Source of the DNA: Alkalimonas cellulosilytica
Lineage (GTDB): Bacteria; Pseudomonadota; Gammaproteobacteria; Enterobacterales; Alteromonadaceae
Direction of reading: 5' to 3'
Assembly: GCF_036325985.1 (NCBI RefSeq)
Contig: NZ_JAUHLI010000015.1
Location: forward strand, 1-64,000
DNA length: 64,000 nucleotides
Of the stretch, positions 55,278-64,000 are shown in pieces (the first letter of the stretch is position 1; every line of letters begins with the position of its first letter). Below the pieces are notes generated by a model. The model searched no databases and was not told the DNA's origin. It saw nothing but the letters and a program-made list of their open reading frames with translations. The translations under genes and the position numbers were made by a program.

Positions 55278-56642
55278 TTACTTTCCGATACAGAAACTGG
55301 AAAAAATTCGCCCCAATAAATCATCGGAGCTGAATTCGCCGGTGATTTCATTCAGGTGTTGCTGGGTTAAGCGCAGCTCTTCGGCCAGGATCTCACCGGC
55401 AATAAAACTGTGCAGTTGCTCCTGACCCGTTAACAGGTGCTCGTGGGCGCGCTGCAGTGCATCCAGGTGGCGGCGGCGGGCCAAAAAGCTGCCTTCCGTA
55501 GTACCTTCAAAGCCCATGCATTGCTTTAAATGCTCCCGCAGTGCCTCGATACCGGCACCGGTTTTGGCCGATAACCGAAAGACCGGCACGGCCTGGTTCA
55601 GCTCGGCTTGCATCGGCTCGCCGGTTAGGTCAGCTTTGTTGCGAATGACGGTGATGCCCAGTTTGGCTGGCAGCCGGTCGATAAAATCCGGCCAGATGGC
55701 ATGGGGGTCGGTCGCTGCTGTGGTGGTGCCATCCACCATAAAGAGCACCCGGTCGGCTTGTTCGATTTCCTGCCAGGCGCGCTCAATGCCAATTTGCTCC
55801 ACCTGATCGCTGGCTTCTCGCAGGCCAGCGGTATCGATGATATGCAGTGGCATGCCATCAATATGAATGTGTTCACGCAACACATCCCGGGTGGTGCCGG
55901 CAATATCGGTGACAATGGCGGCTTCACGGCCGGCCAAAGCGTTCAGCAGGCTGGATTTACCGGCATTGGGCCGCCCGGCAATGACCACCCGCATGCCTTC
56001 ACGCAGAATACTGCCCTGGTTGGCTTCACGGCGTATTATCGCCAAGTCATCAATGATGTCCGCTAAATCGGTGGCCACTTTGCCATCGGATAGAAAATCG
56101 ATTTCTTCATCCGGGAAATCAATGGCAGCTTCGACATAGATCCGCAGATGAATGACTTTTTCTACCAGCGCATGAATACGGGCAGAGAATTCGCCCTGTA
56201 AGGAGTGCATGGCTGAGCGGGCTGCCTGCTCGGAGCTGGCATCAATCAAGTCGGCGATGGCCTCGGCCTGCGCCAGATCCAGTTTGTCGTTTAAAAAGGC
56301 GCGCTCACTGAATTCGCCTGGCCGTGCAATGCGGACCTGGGGCAGGGCAATGACACGACGTAGCAGCATATCCAGCAGTACCGGGCCACCATGGCCTTGC
56401 AGCTCCAGCACATCCTCACCGGTAAAGGAGTTTGGCCCGGGGAAATACAATGCGATGCCCTGATCCAGCACCGAACCTTCGCTGTCCAGAAATGGCAGGT
56501 AATCGGCATGACGGGCTCTCGGGACTTTGCCAAGCACTGCCTGGGCCACCTGGCTGGTCGCCGGGCCGGAAATACGGATAATGCCTACCCCGGCACGTCC
56601 GGTGGCGGTGGCAATAGCGGCTATGGTATCGGTGCTGTACAT
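55278..56642 (-). CDS. mnmE: tRNA modification GTPase MnmE
   Basis: 454 residues (TrmE). Partner of MnmG in wobble-uridine modification. N-terminal folate-binding domain; an inserted G domain with [25 protein letters not shown] and NKAD; C-terminal CIGK zinc/catalytic cysteine motif. Near yidC as in most gammaproteobacteria. Same strand as yidC, 69 bp apart, with a terminator between them. Confidence 0.98.
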   Translation of the reverse strand: MYSTDTIAAIATATGRAGVGIIRISGPATSQVAQAVLGKVPRARHADYLPFLDSEGSVLDQGIALYFPGPNSFTGEDVLELQGHGGPVLLDMLLRRVIALPQVRIARPGEFSERAFLNDKLDLAQAEAIADLIDASSEQAARSAMHSLQGEFSARIHALVEKVIHLRIYVEAAIDFPDEEIDFLSDGKVATDLADIIDDLAIIRREANQGSILREGMRVVIAGRPNAGKSSLLNALAGREAAIVTDIAGTTRDVLREHIHIDGMPLHIIDTAGLREASDQVEQIGIERAWQEIEQADRVLFMVDGTTTAATDPHAIWPDFIDRLPAKLGITVIRNKADLTGEPMQAELNQAVPVFRLSAKTGAGIEALREHLKQCMGFEGTTEGSFLARRRHLDALQRAHEHLLTGQEQLHSFIAGEILAEELRLTQQHLNEITGEFSSDDLLGRIFSSFCIGK

Positions 56643-56667
56643 GCTGAGTGTCCTCGCTGGGGATTAT

Positions 56668-56697
56668 AAAAAAAGCCTGTGAATCACAGGCTTTTTT
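56668..56697. terminator. Bidirectional terminator between yidC and mnmE
   Basis: Stem AAAAAAGCCTGTG/CACAGGCTTTTTT with an AAT loop, 15 bp past the yidC stop and 26 bp before the mnmE start. It probably ends the rpmH-yidC transcript, so mnmE needs its own start signal. Confidence 0.85.
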
Positions 56698-56711
56698 CTG
56701 CAGAGCTAGGC

Positions 56712-58367
56712 TTATGCCTTCCGGCTATGCAGGCCTTTTTTCTCCATGCCCCGGTAAATATAGAGCATTTGGGCGAGGGAGATCAGGTTACTGACCAGCC
56801 AGTACAGTACCAGGCCGCTTGGGAACCAGATAAAGAACACCGAGAAAGCAACCGGCATCCACATCATCAGTTTGCGCTGCATTGGGTCGGTGACGGTCAT
56901 TGGCGTTAGTTTTTGCATCATAAACATGCTGGCACCGAACAAGACCGGCAGGATAAACCATGGGTCTGGCGCCGACAGATCCTGCAGCCACAGCATAAAG
57001 GGTGCATGGCGCAGCTCGACACTTTCGACAAAGACCCAGTACAGCGCCAGGAAGATTGGCATTTGCAGCAGCAGAGGTAAGCAGCCGCCCATTGGGTTAA
57101 CTTTTTCTTTGCGATACAGCTCCATCATGGCCGGGCCAAGCTTCTGACGGTCATCTTTATAACGGGCCTGCAGATCCTCAATTTTCGGTTTGAGGTTGCG
57201 CATCTTGGCCATCGACTCGTACTGGATCTTGGTCAGTGGGTACATCACCCCTTTAACAACGATGGTGATCAGGATGATGGCCACACCCCAGTTGCCGACA
57301 AAGCCCTGAATCAAGGTTAGCAACCAAAACAGCGGCTGAGAAATAAACCACAGGAAACCATAGTCGACGGTTAAATCCAGCCCATTGGCCAGCTCTGCCA
57401 GATTGTCCTGAACTTTTGGACCGGCGTAGAAGGTGGTTGCAATAACCGTTTGCTCTCCGGGTTGCAGTTGCAACATTGGACCAGATGCACCGATAATGCC
57501 TTGTCCCTGATGATAACGGCTGTAAATTAGATTATCGACCTGTTGATTAGGCACCCAAGCAGCCACAAAGTAATGCTCCAGCATGGCAGCCCAGCCGCCC
57601 TGGGTAGGGATCGACAGGTTGCTCTTTTGCATGTCTTTGAAGTTGTACTTCTTGTAGCGATCGGAGTCAGTGCCATAGGCTGCTCCGCGGTAAATTGGCA
57701 TAAAGAAGCTGCTGTCTTTGCCACCATCGATGGTTTGACGTAAATGCTGGTAGTTTTGTACCACCCGTACTTCATCACTGGCATTGCTGATGTGGTATTC
57801 GACACTCACATCGTACTGACCTGGGCGGAAAATAAAGCGCTTTTCAATCTGCAAACCCTGGTACTCGTAATGCAGCGGCACCACAAGCTCTTGTTGATCC
57901 GCCGACAGAGTGAAGCTGAGTTGACTGCTTTGATACAATGGCCGGTTGCCGCGACGTGCATCAGGCCCATGCTGGCCAATCAGACCAGACTCGGCAATGT
58001 AGTTGAAGCCTGTTTGACGGCGCATCATTACATACGGGGTCTGGCTGTCTTTGGTTAGCTCGTACTCAGAAAGCTTCAGGCCAACAATATCACCACCACG
58101 GGTGCTGATTTCTACCTGCAGCACATCGGTTTCAACCCGCACAATTTGCTCATGCTGGCTGCTGACCGGGCCGGTTGCAGGCGTTGTTGCAACTGGTTGA
58201 GTGCCAAACTCATCGGCAGAGAGCTGCAGCTCGCCGGAACTATCCAGCTGCTCAGCCTGCGGCTGGCTGACGACAGGCTCAGGTCCATAGTCTTTGTGCC
58301 ATTGTTGCCATAGCAAAAAACTGACGAAAGCGAGCGCGATGATTAAAATACTACGTTGCGAGTCCAT
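56712..58367 (-). CDS. yidC: Membrane protein insertase YidC
   Basis: 551 residues. Inserts inner-membrane proteins, alone or with SecYEG. A signal-anchor (ILIIALAFVSFLLWQQW), a large periplasmic domain (~60-340), and five conserved helices from ~350 (QGFVGNWGVAIILITIVVKG, KEKVNPMGGCLPLLLQMP). 3 bp after yidD. Confidence 0.98.
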   Translation of the reverse strand: MDSQRSILIIALAFVSFLLWQQWHKDYGPEPVVSQPQAEQLDSSGELQLSADEFGTQPVATTPATGPVSSQHEQIVRVETDVLQVEISTRGGDIVGLKLSEYELTKDSQTPYVMMRRQTGFNYIAESGLIGQHGPDARRGNRPLYQSSQLSFTLSADQQELVVPLHYEYQGLQIEKRFIFRPGQYDVSVEYHISNASDEVRVVQNYQHLRQTIDGGKDSSFFMPIYRGAAYGTDSDRYKKYNFKDMQKSNLSIPTQGGWAAMLEHYFVAAWVPNQQVDNLIYSRYHQGQGIIGASGPMLQLQPGEQTVIATTFYAGPKVQDNLAELANGLDLTVDYGFLWFISQPLFWLLTLIQGFVGNWGVAIILITIVVKGVMYPLTKIQYESMAKMRNLKPKIEDLQARYKDDRQKLGPAMMELYRKEKVNPMGGCLPLLLQMPIFLALYWVFVESVELRHAPFMLWLQDLSAPDPWFILPVLFGASMFMMQKLTPMTVTDPMQRKLMMWMPVAFSVFFIWFPSGLVLYWLVSNLISLAQMLYIYRGMEKKGLHSRKA

Positions 58368-58370
58368 AGG

Positions 58371-58622
58371 TTAGCTTTTCTCATTGTGCTTTTCAGGAAC
58401 GGGATCGTGACCCCCTGGGTGTAAGGGGTGACATTTTAATAGACGTTTCGCTGCTAACCAAGTCCCTTTGAGCACCCCAAAGCGGGTGATGGCCTCAATG
58501 GCATAATGGGAGCAACTGGGATGAAACCGACAACTGGGCCCAAACAGCGGACTGATCAGCCTTTGATAGCCGTGTAGCAAGGCCAAAGCTAGACGCTGTA
58601 ATGGCGACAGATTTTGTTCCAT
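58371..58622 (-). CDS. yidD: Membrane protein insertion efficiency factor YidD
   Basis: 83 residues with the signature [24 protein letters not shown] and the histidine-rich [14 protein letters not shown] tail. Overlaps rnpA by 34 bp, typical of the rpmH-rnpA-yidD-yidC cluster. Confidence 0.96.
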   Translation of the reverse strand: MEQNLSPLQRLALALLHGYQRLISPLFGPSCRFHPSCSHYAIEAITRFGVLKGTWLAAKRLLKCHPLHPGGHDPVPEKHNEKS

Positions 58623-58945
58623 AACCGCTCCAGTTGCTTGCTGAGTTCTTGGTTCTCAGTGTCTGAGATCGGGCCTTTTACCATCACCACCAGATCAATG
58701 GCGGGTAGTCGGTGTTGTTGCAAACGGAAATTTTCCCGGATGCAGCGTTTGATACGATTGCGATCCACGGCTAATTTAGCACGTTTTTTAGCAATAATCA
58801 GACCTAACCTTGGATGATCCAGGTTATTGTTGCTGCAAAGGATGGTAAAGAGAGGAGAACCAGCGCGAAATGGCTGTTGAAACACGGCATTAAATTCGCC
58901 AGGAGTTAGCAGACGTAACTCCCTGCCGAATTTAAAATTTTGCAC
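58589..58945 (-). CDS. rnpA: Ribonuclease P protein component
   Basis: 118 residues starting with GTG at 58945, which directly follows rpmH by 19 bp. RNA-binding RNR motif ([16 protein letters not shown]) intact. Processes tRNA 5' ends together with the RNase P RNA. Confidence 0.96.
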   Translation of the reverse strand: MQNFKFGRELRLLTPGEFNAVFQQPFRAGSPLFTILCSNNNLDHPRLGLIIAKKRAKLAVDRNRIKRCIRENFRLQQHRLPAIDLVVMVKGPISDTENQELSKQLERLWNKICRHYSV

Positions 58946-58964
58946 GTAGCACTTAGCTGTCGGG

Positions 58965-59129
<165 letters not shown>

Positions 59130-59199
59130 CTAAGAATTAGCTCTGTTTTAGTATTACCTCAGTGAAACACCAAAACACAGTTGATAAAAATGAGCGCGA

Positions 59200-59228
59200 A
59201 TTTTACGTAGTCCTTAGTCGAAAGTCAA
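59200..59228 (-). promoter_or_regulatory. rpmH promoter
   Basis: Minus strand: -35 TTGACT (59228-59223), 17-bp spacer, -10 TAAAAT (59205-59200). Close to consensus, as expected for a ribosomal gene. Confidence 0.85.
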
Positions 59229-59460
59229 TGCGATCCTGCGGAATATCTGTTCTGATCCTGCTTGATCCGCTGTTTTCCACAGGCCCGGCTTATTCTTTGA
59301 ATAAAGTGTGTGCAATTTTGTTCCTTCAGGCACAAATCTGCTCGGTGCTTTCTGCTCCGACCATGCCTATAAATGCTGCAGTCTTATAATTTAATATTCA
59401 ATAAATTCAATGGTTTGATTTTAAATGTCTAAGCCAGATGCTTTTTATAAAAAGTCAATA

Positions 59461-59489
59461 TTGATGTTGTGGATAACTAAGCTCATAAT
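59461..59489 (+). promoter_or_regulatory. dnaA promoter with internal DnaA box
   Basis: -35 TTGATG (59461-59466), 17-bp spacer, -10 CATAAT (59484-59489). TGTGGATAA at 59468-59476, a perfect DnaA box (reverse), occupies the spacer, so DnaA should repress its own gene. About 60 bp before the dnaA start. Confidence 0.7.
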
Positions 59490-59548
59490 GCTTGCCTACC
59501 TATTTCAATAATGCGCTACAGCCATAAGAAACGATTCAGGGAGCCAGG

Positions 59549-60916
59549 GTGTACCAGTCCGTATGGAAAAATTGCCTGCAAACACTGCAGCAGGAATTAC
59601 CAGCACAACATTTCAGCATGTGGATCCGACCACTGCAGGCCGCTAGCTCTGATGAAGCTTTAACCTTGTATGCACCAAATCGCTTTGTATTGGACTGGGT
59701 TAGGGAAAAATACCTTAACAGAATCAATGAATTAATTCATGATTATTGCGGTGATAACGCACCGCGCCTGCGTTTTGATGTGGGTAGCCGTCCACAGCCG
59801 CAGGATAGCAGTGACCATGAAAAGCCGTATGCAGCCCCGGCTACGCCATCGAACAGTCGGCCAGATATTCCTGAGCCGGCTCCTAAATCAATCGTTAAAT
59901 CCAATGTGAAAGCCAGCTATACCTTTGAAAATTTTGTTGAAGGTAAATCCAACCAGTTGGCGCGTGCGGCGGCCAGTCAGGTGGCCGATAATCCTGGTAC
60001 GGCGTACAATCCACTGTTTATCTACGGCGGCACCGGCTTGGGGAAGACCCACTTATTGCATGCTGTTGGCAATGGCATTTTGGCGCAGAAAGAAAATGCC
60101 AAAGTGATTTATATGCATTCCGAGCGTTTTGTCCAGGACATGGTCAAAGCACTGCAGAACAATGCGATTGAAGAGTTTAAGCGTTATTATCGCTCAGTCG
60201 ATGCTTTACTCATCGATGACATTCAATTTTTTGCCAATAAAGAGCGTTCCCAGGAAGAGTTTTTCCATACCTTCAATGCGTTGTTGGAAGGCAATCAACA
60301 AATCATACTGACCAGCGATCGCTATCCGAAAGAAATTGATGGCGTGGAAGATCGTTTAAAAAGCCGCTTCGGCTGGGGCCTGACTATTGCCATTGAGCCA
60401 CCTGAGCTCGAAACCCGGGTGGCGATCCTGATGCGCAAAGCACAAGAGAATCAGATCCGACTACCTGATGAGGTTGCGTTTTTTATTGCTAAGCGGTTGC
60501 GTTCCAATGTGCGTGAGCTTGAAGGAGCGCTTAACCGGGTCATTGCCAACGCCAACTTTACCGGCCGGCCGATCACCATTGATTTTGTCCGCGAAGCGTT
60601 GCGTGACTTGCTGGCTTTGCAGGATAAGCTGGTCACCATCGAGAATATCCAAAAAACTGTGGCTGAATATTATAAGATCCGCGTTGCGGATTTATTATCG
60701 AAGCGTCGCAGTCGCTCGGTAGCAAGGCCGCGACAGATGGCGATGGCATTAGCCAAAGAACTGACCAATCACAGTTTGCCGGAAATTGGTGATGCCTTTG
60801 GTGGGCGTGATCACACCACGGTACTGCATGCTTGTCGCAAGATTGAATCATTAAAAGAAGAAACGCACGAAATCAAAGAAGATTTCCAGAATTTACTGCG
60901 CACCTTATCGTCATAA
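59549..60916 (+). CDS. dnaA: Chromosomal replication initiator DnaA
   Basis: 455 residues, GTG start at 59549 with GGGAG upstream. Domain I helicase-loading part (~1-85), linker, AAA+ domain III ([22 protein letters not shown]), and DNA-binding domain IV with [20 protein letters not shown]. Opens oriC, which lies 15 kb away. Confidence 0.99.
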   Translation: MYQSVWKNCLQTLQQELPAQHFSMWIRPLQAASSDEALTLYAPNRFVLDWVREKYLNRINELIHDYCGDNAPRLRFDVGSRPQPQDSSDHEKPYAAPATPSNSRPDIPEPAPKSIVKSNVKASYTFENFVEGKSNQLARAAASQVADNPGTAYNPLFIYGGTGLGKTHLLHAVGNGILAQKENAKVIYMHSERFVQDMVKALQNNAIEEFKRYYRSVDALLIDDIQFFANKERSQEEFFHTFNALLEGNQQIILTSDRYPKEIDGVEDRLKSRFGWGLTIAIEPPELETRVAILMRKAQENQIRLPDEVAFFIAKRLRSNVRELEGALNRVIANANFTGRPITIDFVREALRDLLALQDKLVTIENIQKTVAEYYKIRVADLLSKRRSRSVARPRQMAMALAKELTNHSLPEIGDAFGGRDHTTVLHACRKIESLKEETHEIKEDFQNLLRTLSS

Positions 60917-60928
60917 TAGGGACCCGTT

Positions 60929-62032
60929 ATGCACCTTAGCATCGACAAAGAAACACTGTTAAAGCCTCTGCAAATGGTTTCTGGCGCGATTGAACGCCGT
61001 CATACCTTGCCAATCCTTTCCAATGTGCTGCTCGATGTGCAGCAGAATCAGCTATCGCTTACCGGCACTGATCTGGAAATTGAAATGGTGGCGAGTGTCG
61101 CGGTCAGTCAGGTGCATCAGCAAGGGCGCATTACGGTACCAGCGCGCAAATTGCTGGATATCTGTCGTAGTTTACCCGATGGCTGCCAAATTGAACTGAC
61201 CTTAGTCGGCGAGCATTTCGTGATTAGTTCCGGTAAGGCTAAGTTTACCCTGACTACCTTGCCTGCTGCAGAATACCCAAACTTGGAAAGTTGGCAGGGT
61301 GAGGTCAATTTGCAGCTATCGCGCGCTGAGTTAAAACGCCTGCTGGAAGAAACCGCCTTTTCCATGGCGAATCAGGATGTGCGTTATTACTTGAATGGCT
61401 TGTTGTTTGAAGTCGATCAGCAACTGGTTCGAACGGTTGCGACCGATGGCCATCGCCTGGCAATGAGCCAGTTGCAGTTGAGCGAGCCAGTTAATGCTCA
61501 GCAACAGTTGATCATCCCACGCAAGGGTGTGCTGGAAATGCTGCGCTTGCTACCTGATGATGATGGCAGCCTGACGTTGAGCCTTGGCTCAAACCATATC
61601 CGGCTAGTTGATGCTGCTTTTAGCTTTAGTAGCAAGCTGATTGATGGCCGATTCCCGGATTATCGTCGGGTGATCCCGCGTAATAGCACCAAGCAGGTTA
61701 CAGCCCATCGGCCTGTACTAAAGGATGCCTGCACCCGTGCTTCAATTTTGTCCAATGAAAAATACCGGGGTGTGCGATTTAACCTGGCTGCCAATGAGCT
61801 GCAAATTACCGCTAATAATCCTGAGCATGAGCAAGCCGAGGAAGTGATTGAGGTTGAGTACCAAGGCGATGTTTTGGAGATTGGCTTCAATGTTGGCTAT
61901 GTGTTGGATGTCTTGAACAGCTTAACGACCGATCTGGTCCTGTTGCATCTAAGCGATAGCAACTCCAGTGTGTTGATTGAAGGGGTAGGCAATACCCAAG
62001 CCTCCTATGTAGTCATGCCGATGCGTTTGTAG
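60929..62032 (+). CDS. dnaN: DNA polymerase III beta sliding clamp
   Basis: 367 residues: three tandem clamp domains of ~120 residues, ending in the conserved SYVVMPMRL. 12 bp after dnaA, in the standard dnaA-dnaN-recF-gyrB operon. In Tn7 biology the clamp is also the contact of TnsE, encoded at the other end of this window. Confidence 0.98.
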   Translation: MHLSIDKETLLKPLQMVSGAIERRHTLPILSNVLLDVQQNQLSLTGTDLEIEMVASVAVSQVHQQGRITVPARKLLDICRSLPDGCQIELTLVGEHFVISSGKAKFTLTTLPAAEYPNLESWQGEVNLQLSRAELKRLLEETAFSMANQDVRYYLNGLLFEVDQQLVRTVATDGHRLAMSQLQLSEPVNAQQQLIIPRKGVLEMLRLLPDDDGSLTLSLGSNHIRLVDAAFSFSSKLIDGRFPDYRRVIPRNSTKQVTAHRPVLKDACTRASILSNEKYRGVRFNLAANELQITANNPEHEQAEEVIEVEYQGDVLEIGFNVGYVLDVLNSLTTDLVLLHLSDSNSSVLIEGVGNTQASYVVMPMRL

Positions 62033-62045
62033 AACTTGCACCGGC

Positions 62046-63146
62046 ATGTCGCTTCAGCAATTATCGGTTACTGATTTCCGCAACTTTGTCAGCCAGCATT
62101 TCCAGCCCGGTTCCGCCTTTAACTTAATTTGCGGCCCCAACGGCAGCGGCAAAACCAGTTTGCTGGAAGCGATTTATTTTTTGGCGCATGGTCGCTCTTT
62201 TCGCACCGCCAGGCTGCAGCGCATGATTCGTTTCGATGCTGAACTCAGTGTGGTGCATGCCAAGATCATGCAGGCTGACCAGCTGCATCTGGTTGGAATG
62301 CAACGCAGTAAACAGGGTGAGTTAACCCTAAGGTTAAATGGTGAGACCGCTAAACGATTGGCGGACATAGCGCACCTGCTACCAGTGCAGTTGATCACCC
62401 CAGACAGTTTCCGCATTTTTTTTGGTGGCCCAAAAGAGCGGCGACATTTCTTTGATATGGGATTGTTCCACGTGGAACCTTCCTTTTATCAGCATTGGCA
62501 AATGTTCAGTAAAGCGAATAAGCAACGCAATGCGTTACTCAAGCAAGGCGCCACGGCTGAGCAGTTTCGTTATTGGGATAATTTCTTTTGTCAAAGTGCC
62601 GAGGCGATTACGCAATTGCGCCAACGCTATTTGCTGCAATTGAATGACGAGTTTCAACGCTTGGTGATAAACCACCCTTTGCTAAGTACGATTCAGCTGC
62701 AATTTTATCCTGGTTGGAATCAGCAACTCAGCCTGACGGATTTGCTGCAACAAAACAGAGCTAGCGATGCCAAAATGGGTTTTACCCAGGCAGGGCCACA
62801 AAAAGCAGATTTACGGATTAAAGTAGAGCAACAGCCTGCTGAAGAAGTGTTATCACGTGGGCAGCTAAAGATGTTATTATTTGCACTTAAAATTGCTCAA
62901 AGCAACGTAATTGGCACGCTTGCCAGCAAGCAACCCATTCTGTTGATCGATGATTTGGCTTCCGAGCTAGACGCCGATTCCATGCAACAGGTGTTCCAGT
63001 TACTGAAAACGATTAACTCACAGGTTTTTGTAACCGCAATTGAACCTGACCCAGTTCTGCACTTAATGCCGCAGCAAAGTACAGCGGTGTTTCACGTGGA
63101 ACATGGGACATTGACAGCACGGACAGACGATTATGGCCGAACATGA
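62046..63146 (+). CDS. recF: DNA replication and repair protein RecF
   Basis: 366 residues; SMC-like ATPase that loads RecA at gaps. Walker [17 protein letters not shown] (~29-44), signature [14 protein letters not shown], Walker [12 protein letters not shown]. Its coding sequence contains two parS sites at 62464-62479 and 63088-63103. Overlaps gyrB by 14 bp. Confidence 0.97.
   Translation: MSLQQLSVTDFRNFVSQHFQPGSAFNLICGPNGSGKTSLLEAIYFLAHGRSFRTARLQRMIRFDAELSVVHAKIMQADQLHLVGMQRSKQGELTLRLNGETAKRLADIAHLLPVQLITPDSFRIFFGGPKERRHFFDMGLFHVEPSFYQHWQMFSKANKQRNALLKQGATAEQFRYWDNFFCQSAEAITQLRQRYLLQLNDEFQRLVINHPLLSTIQLQFYPGWNQQLSLTDLLQQNRASDAKMGFTQAGPQKADLRIKVEQQPAEEVLSRGQLKMLLFALKIAQSNVIGTLASKQPILLIDDLASELDADSMQQVFQLLKTINSQVFVTAIEPDPVLHLMPQQSTAVFHVEHGTLTARTDDYGRT
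62464..62479 (+). other. parS: parS site 1 (inside recF)
   Basis: TGTTCCACGTGGAACC, a near-perfect palindrome matching the parS variants of other gammaproteobacteria (TGTTNCACGTGNAACA type); only the last base departs from the symmetric form. Confidence 0.85.
63088..63103 (+). other. parS: parS site 2 (near the end of recF)
   Basis: TGTTTCACGTGGAACA, 16 bp, one base from the universal TGTTTCACGTGAAACA. 624 bp from site 1. Confidence 0.88.
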
Positions 63147-64000
63147 TTATGATTCATCGAGTATCAAAGTATTAAAAGGACTGGATGCAGTTCGTAAACG
63201 CCCGGGTATGTACATTGGTGACACCGATGATGGCTCTGGCTTGCATCACATGGTATTCGAAGTGGTGGATAATTCCATTGACGAAGCGCTGGCAGGACAT
63301 TGCAGCGATATCTGGGTCACTATCTACAGCGATAACTCGGTGTCCGTACGCGACAATGGCCGGGGTATACCGACGGATATGCATGAAGAGGGTGTTTCTG
63401 CCGCGGAAGTCATTATGACTGTACTGCATGCCGGCGGTAAGTTCGACGACAACTCGTATAAAGTGTCCGGTGGCTTGCATGGTGTAGGTGTCTCGGTGGT
63501 GAATGCGCTGTCCGATAAATTGGCACTCACCATCCGTCGCAAGGGCCAGGTGTTTGAGCAAGAATACCACCTGGGGGTGCCACAAGCTCCGCTGGCAGTG
63601 ATTGGTGAAACCGAAGACAGTGGTACAGAAATTCGTTTCTGGCCAAGCCCAACCGTATTTACCGACATCAATTACCATTACGATATCCTGGCCAAACGGC
63701 TGCGCGAGCTGTCGTTCTTAAACTCTGGTGTCAGCATTATTCTGACCGATGAACGCACTGACAAGCGCGATCACTTTAAGTACGAAGGGGGTATCCAGGC
63801 CTTTGTCGCTTACCTGAACCAGAATAAAACGGCCATTCACCCGAAGGTGTTTACTTTTACCCAGGAGCGGGAGGATGGTATTTCGGTGGAAGTCGCCATG
63901 CAATGGAATGACAGCTACCAGGAAAATATCTTCTGCTTTACCAACAATATTCCTCAGCGCGATGGTGGTACCCACTTGGCTGGCTTCCGCTCGGCCTTGA
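63133..64000 (+). CDS. gyrB: DNA gyrase subunit B (3' end cut by window end)
   Basis: 289 codons of the ATPase end are visible. GHKL ATPase motifs: [12 protein letters not shown] with the catalytic aspartate/glutamate, [11 protein letters not shown] and [14 protein letters not shown], then the transducer domain begins. ATG at 63133 overlaps recF by 14 bp. Full GyrB is ~805 residues, so about two thirds lies outside. Confidence 0.98.
   Translation, partial: MAEHDYDSSSIKVLKGLDAVRKRPGMYIGDTDDGSGLHHMVFEVVDNSIDEALAGHCSDIWVTIYSDNSVSVRDNGRGIPTDMHEEGVSAAEVIMTVLHAGGKFDDNSYKVSGGLHGVGVSVVNALSDKLALTIRRKGQVFEQEYHLGVPQAPLAVIGETEDSGTEIRFWPSPTVFTDINYHYDILAKRLRELSFLNSGVSIILTDERTDKRDHFKYEGGIQAFVAYLNQNKTAIHPKVFTFTQEREDGISVEVAMQWNDSYQENIFCFTNNIPQRDGGTHLAGFRSAL

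Noticed and set aside
62857..62873. Third parS-like site TTATCACGTGGGCA in recF
   Set aside because: Only the CACGTG core and one flank match; it encodes the conserved RecF signature LSRGQ, which explains the sequence.

Overview
The window is a 64-kb stretch of a gammaproteobacterial chromosome around its replication origin. The gene order (glmS, glmR, glmU, atpIBEFHAGDC, parAB, rsmG, mnmG, an E. coli-type oriC, mioC, then mnmE, yidC, yidD, rnpA, rpmH, dnaA, dnaN, recF, gyrB), the dense GATC sites and the protein styles fit a marine or freshwater Alteromonadales/Chromatiaceae-type genus such as Rheinheimera or Alishewanella. The genus is an inference. There are no tRNA or rRNA genes and no CRISPR array.

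Region 1 (1-10039) is the right part of a Tn7-family transposon. It holds a complete tnsABCDE set on the minus strand, three 18-bp TnsB-type end repeats at a 20-bp period, and a terminal TGTGGG whose last base lies 25 bp from the glmS stop codon, the classical attTn7 position. Two cargo genes are visible: a LuxR-type regulator cut by the window start and a divergent membrane diguanylate cyclase. The left end and the rest of the cargo lie outside.

Region 2 (10065-32554) carries amino-sugar and accessory genes. These are glmS with a DeoR-type regulator (glmR); a large periplasmic-propeller histidine kinase with no response regulator beside it; a flavodoxin/ferredoxin-reductase fusion behind a Fur-box promoter and a leader terminator (a possible iron-responsive small RNA); a DUF2975/XRE membrane operon; an ABC-2 transporter operon with a YtrA-type GntR repressor and a perfect palindromic operator; an SDF-family symporter; glmU; a CPBP-protease operon with two tiny membrane or secreted peptides; an S9 peptidase; and a CadC-like membrane-bound regulator. 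The same GTTATAAC pair sits in front of both the CPBP operon and the S9 peptidase, which suggests one regulon.

Region 3 (32723-44900) is the F1Fo ATP synthase operon, parAB, rsmG, mnmG, oriC and mioC. OriC has tandem AT-rich GATC-led repeats, two consensus DnaA boxes, and 14 GATC sites in about 340 bp with 11 more across mioC.

Region 4 (44901-55195) separates oriC/mnmG from mnmE. It contains an imperfect ~130-bp palindromic element, deaD, trxC, a SNF2 helicase, a DASH-type cryptochrome/photolyase, an outer-membrane-barrel-like protein, a CorA-family transporter and a collapsed rhuM pseudogene.

Region 5 (55278-64000) is mnmE-yidC-yidD-rnpA-rpmH facing dnaA-dnaN-recF-gyrB. The dnaA promoter has a perfect DnaA box between its -35 and -10. 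RecF contains two parS sites, which join this end of the window to the parAB genes 20 kb away. gyrB is cut by the window end.
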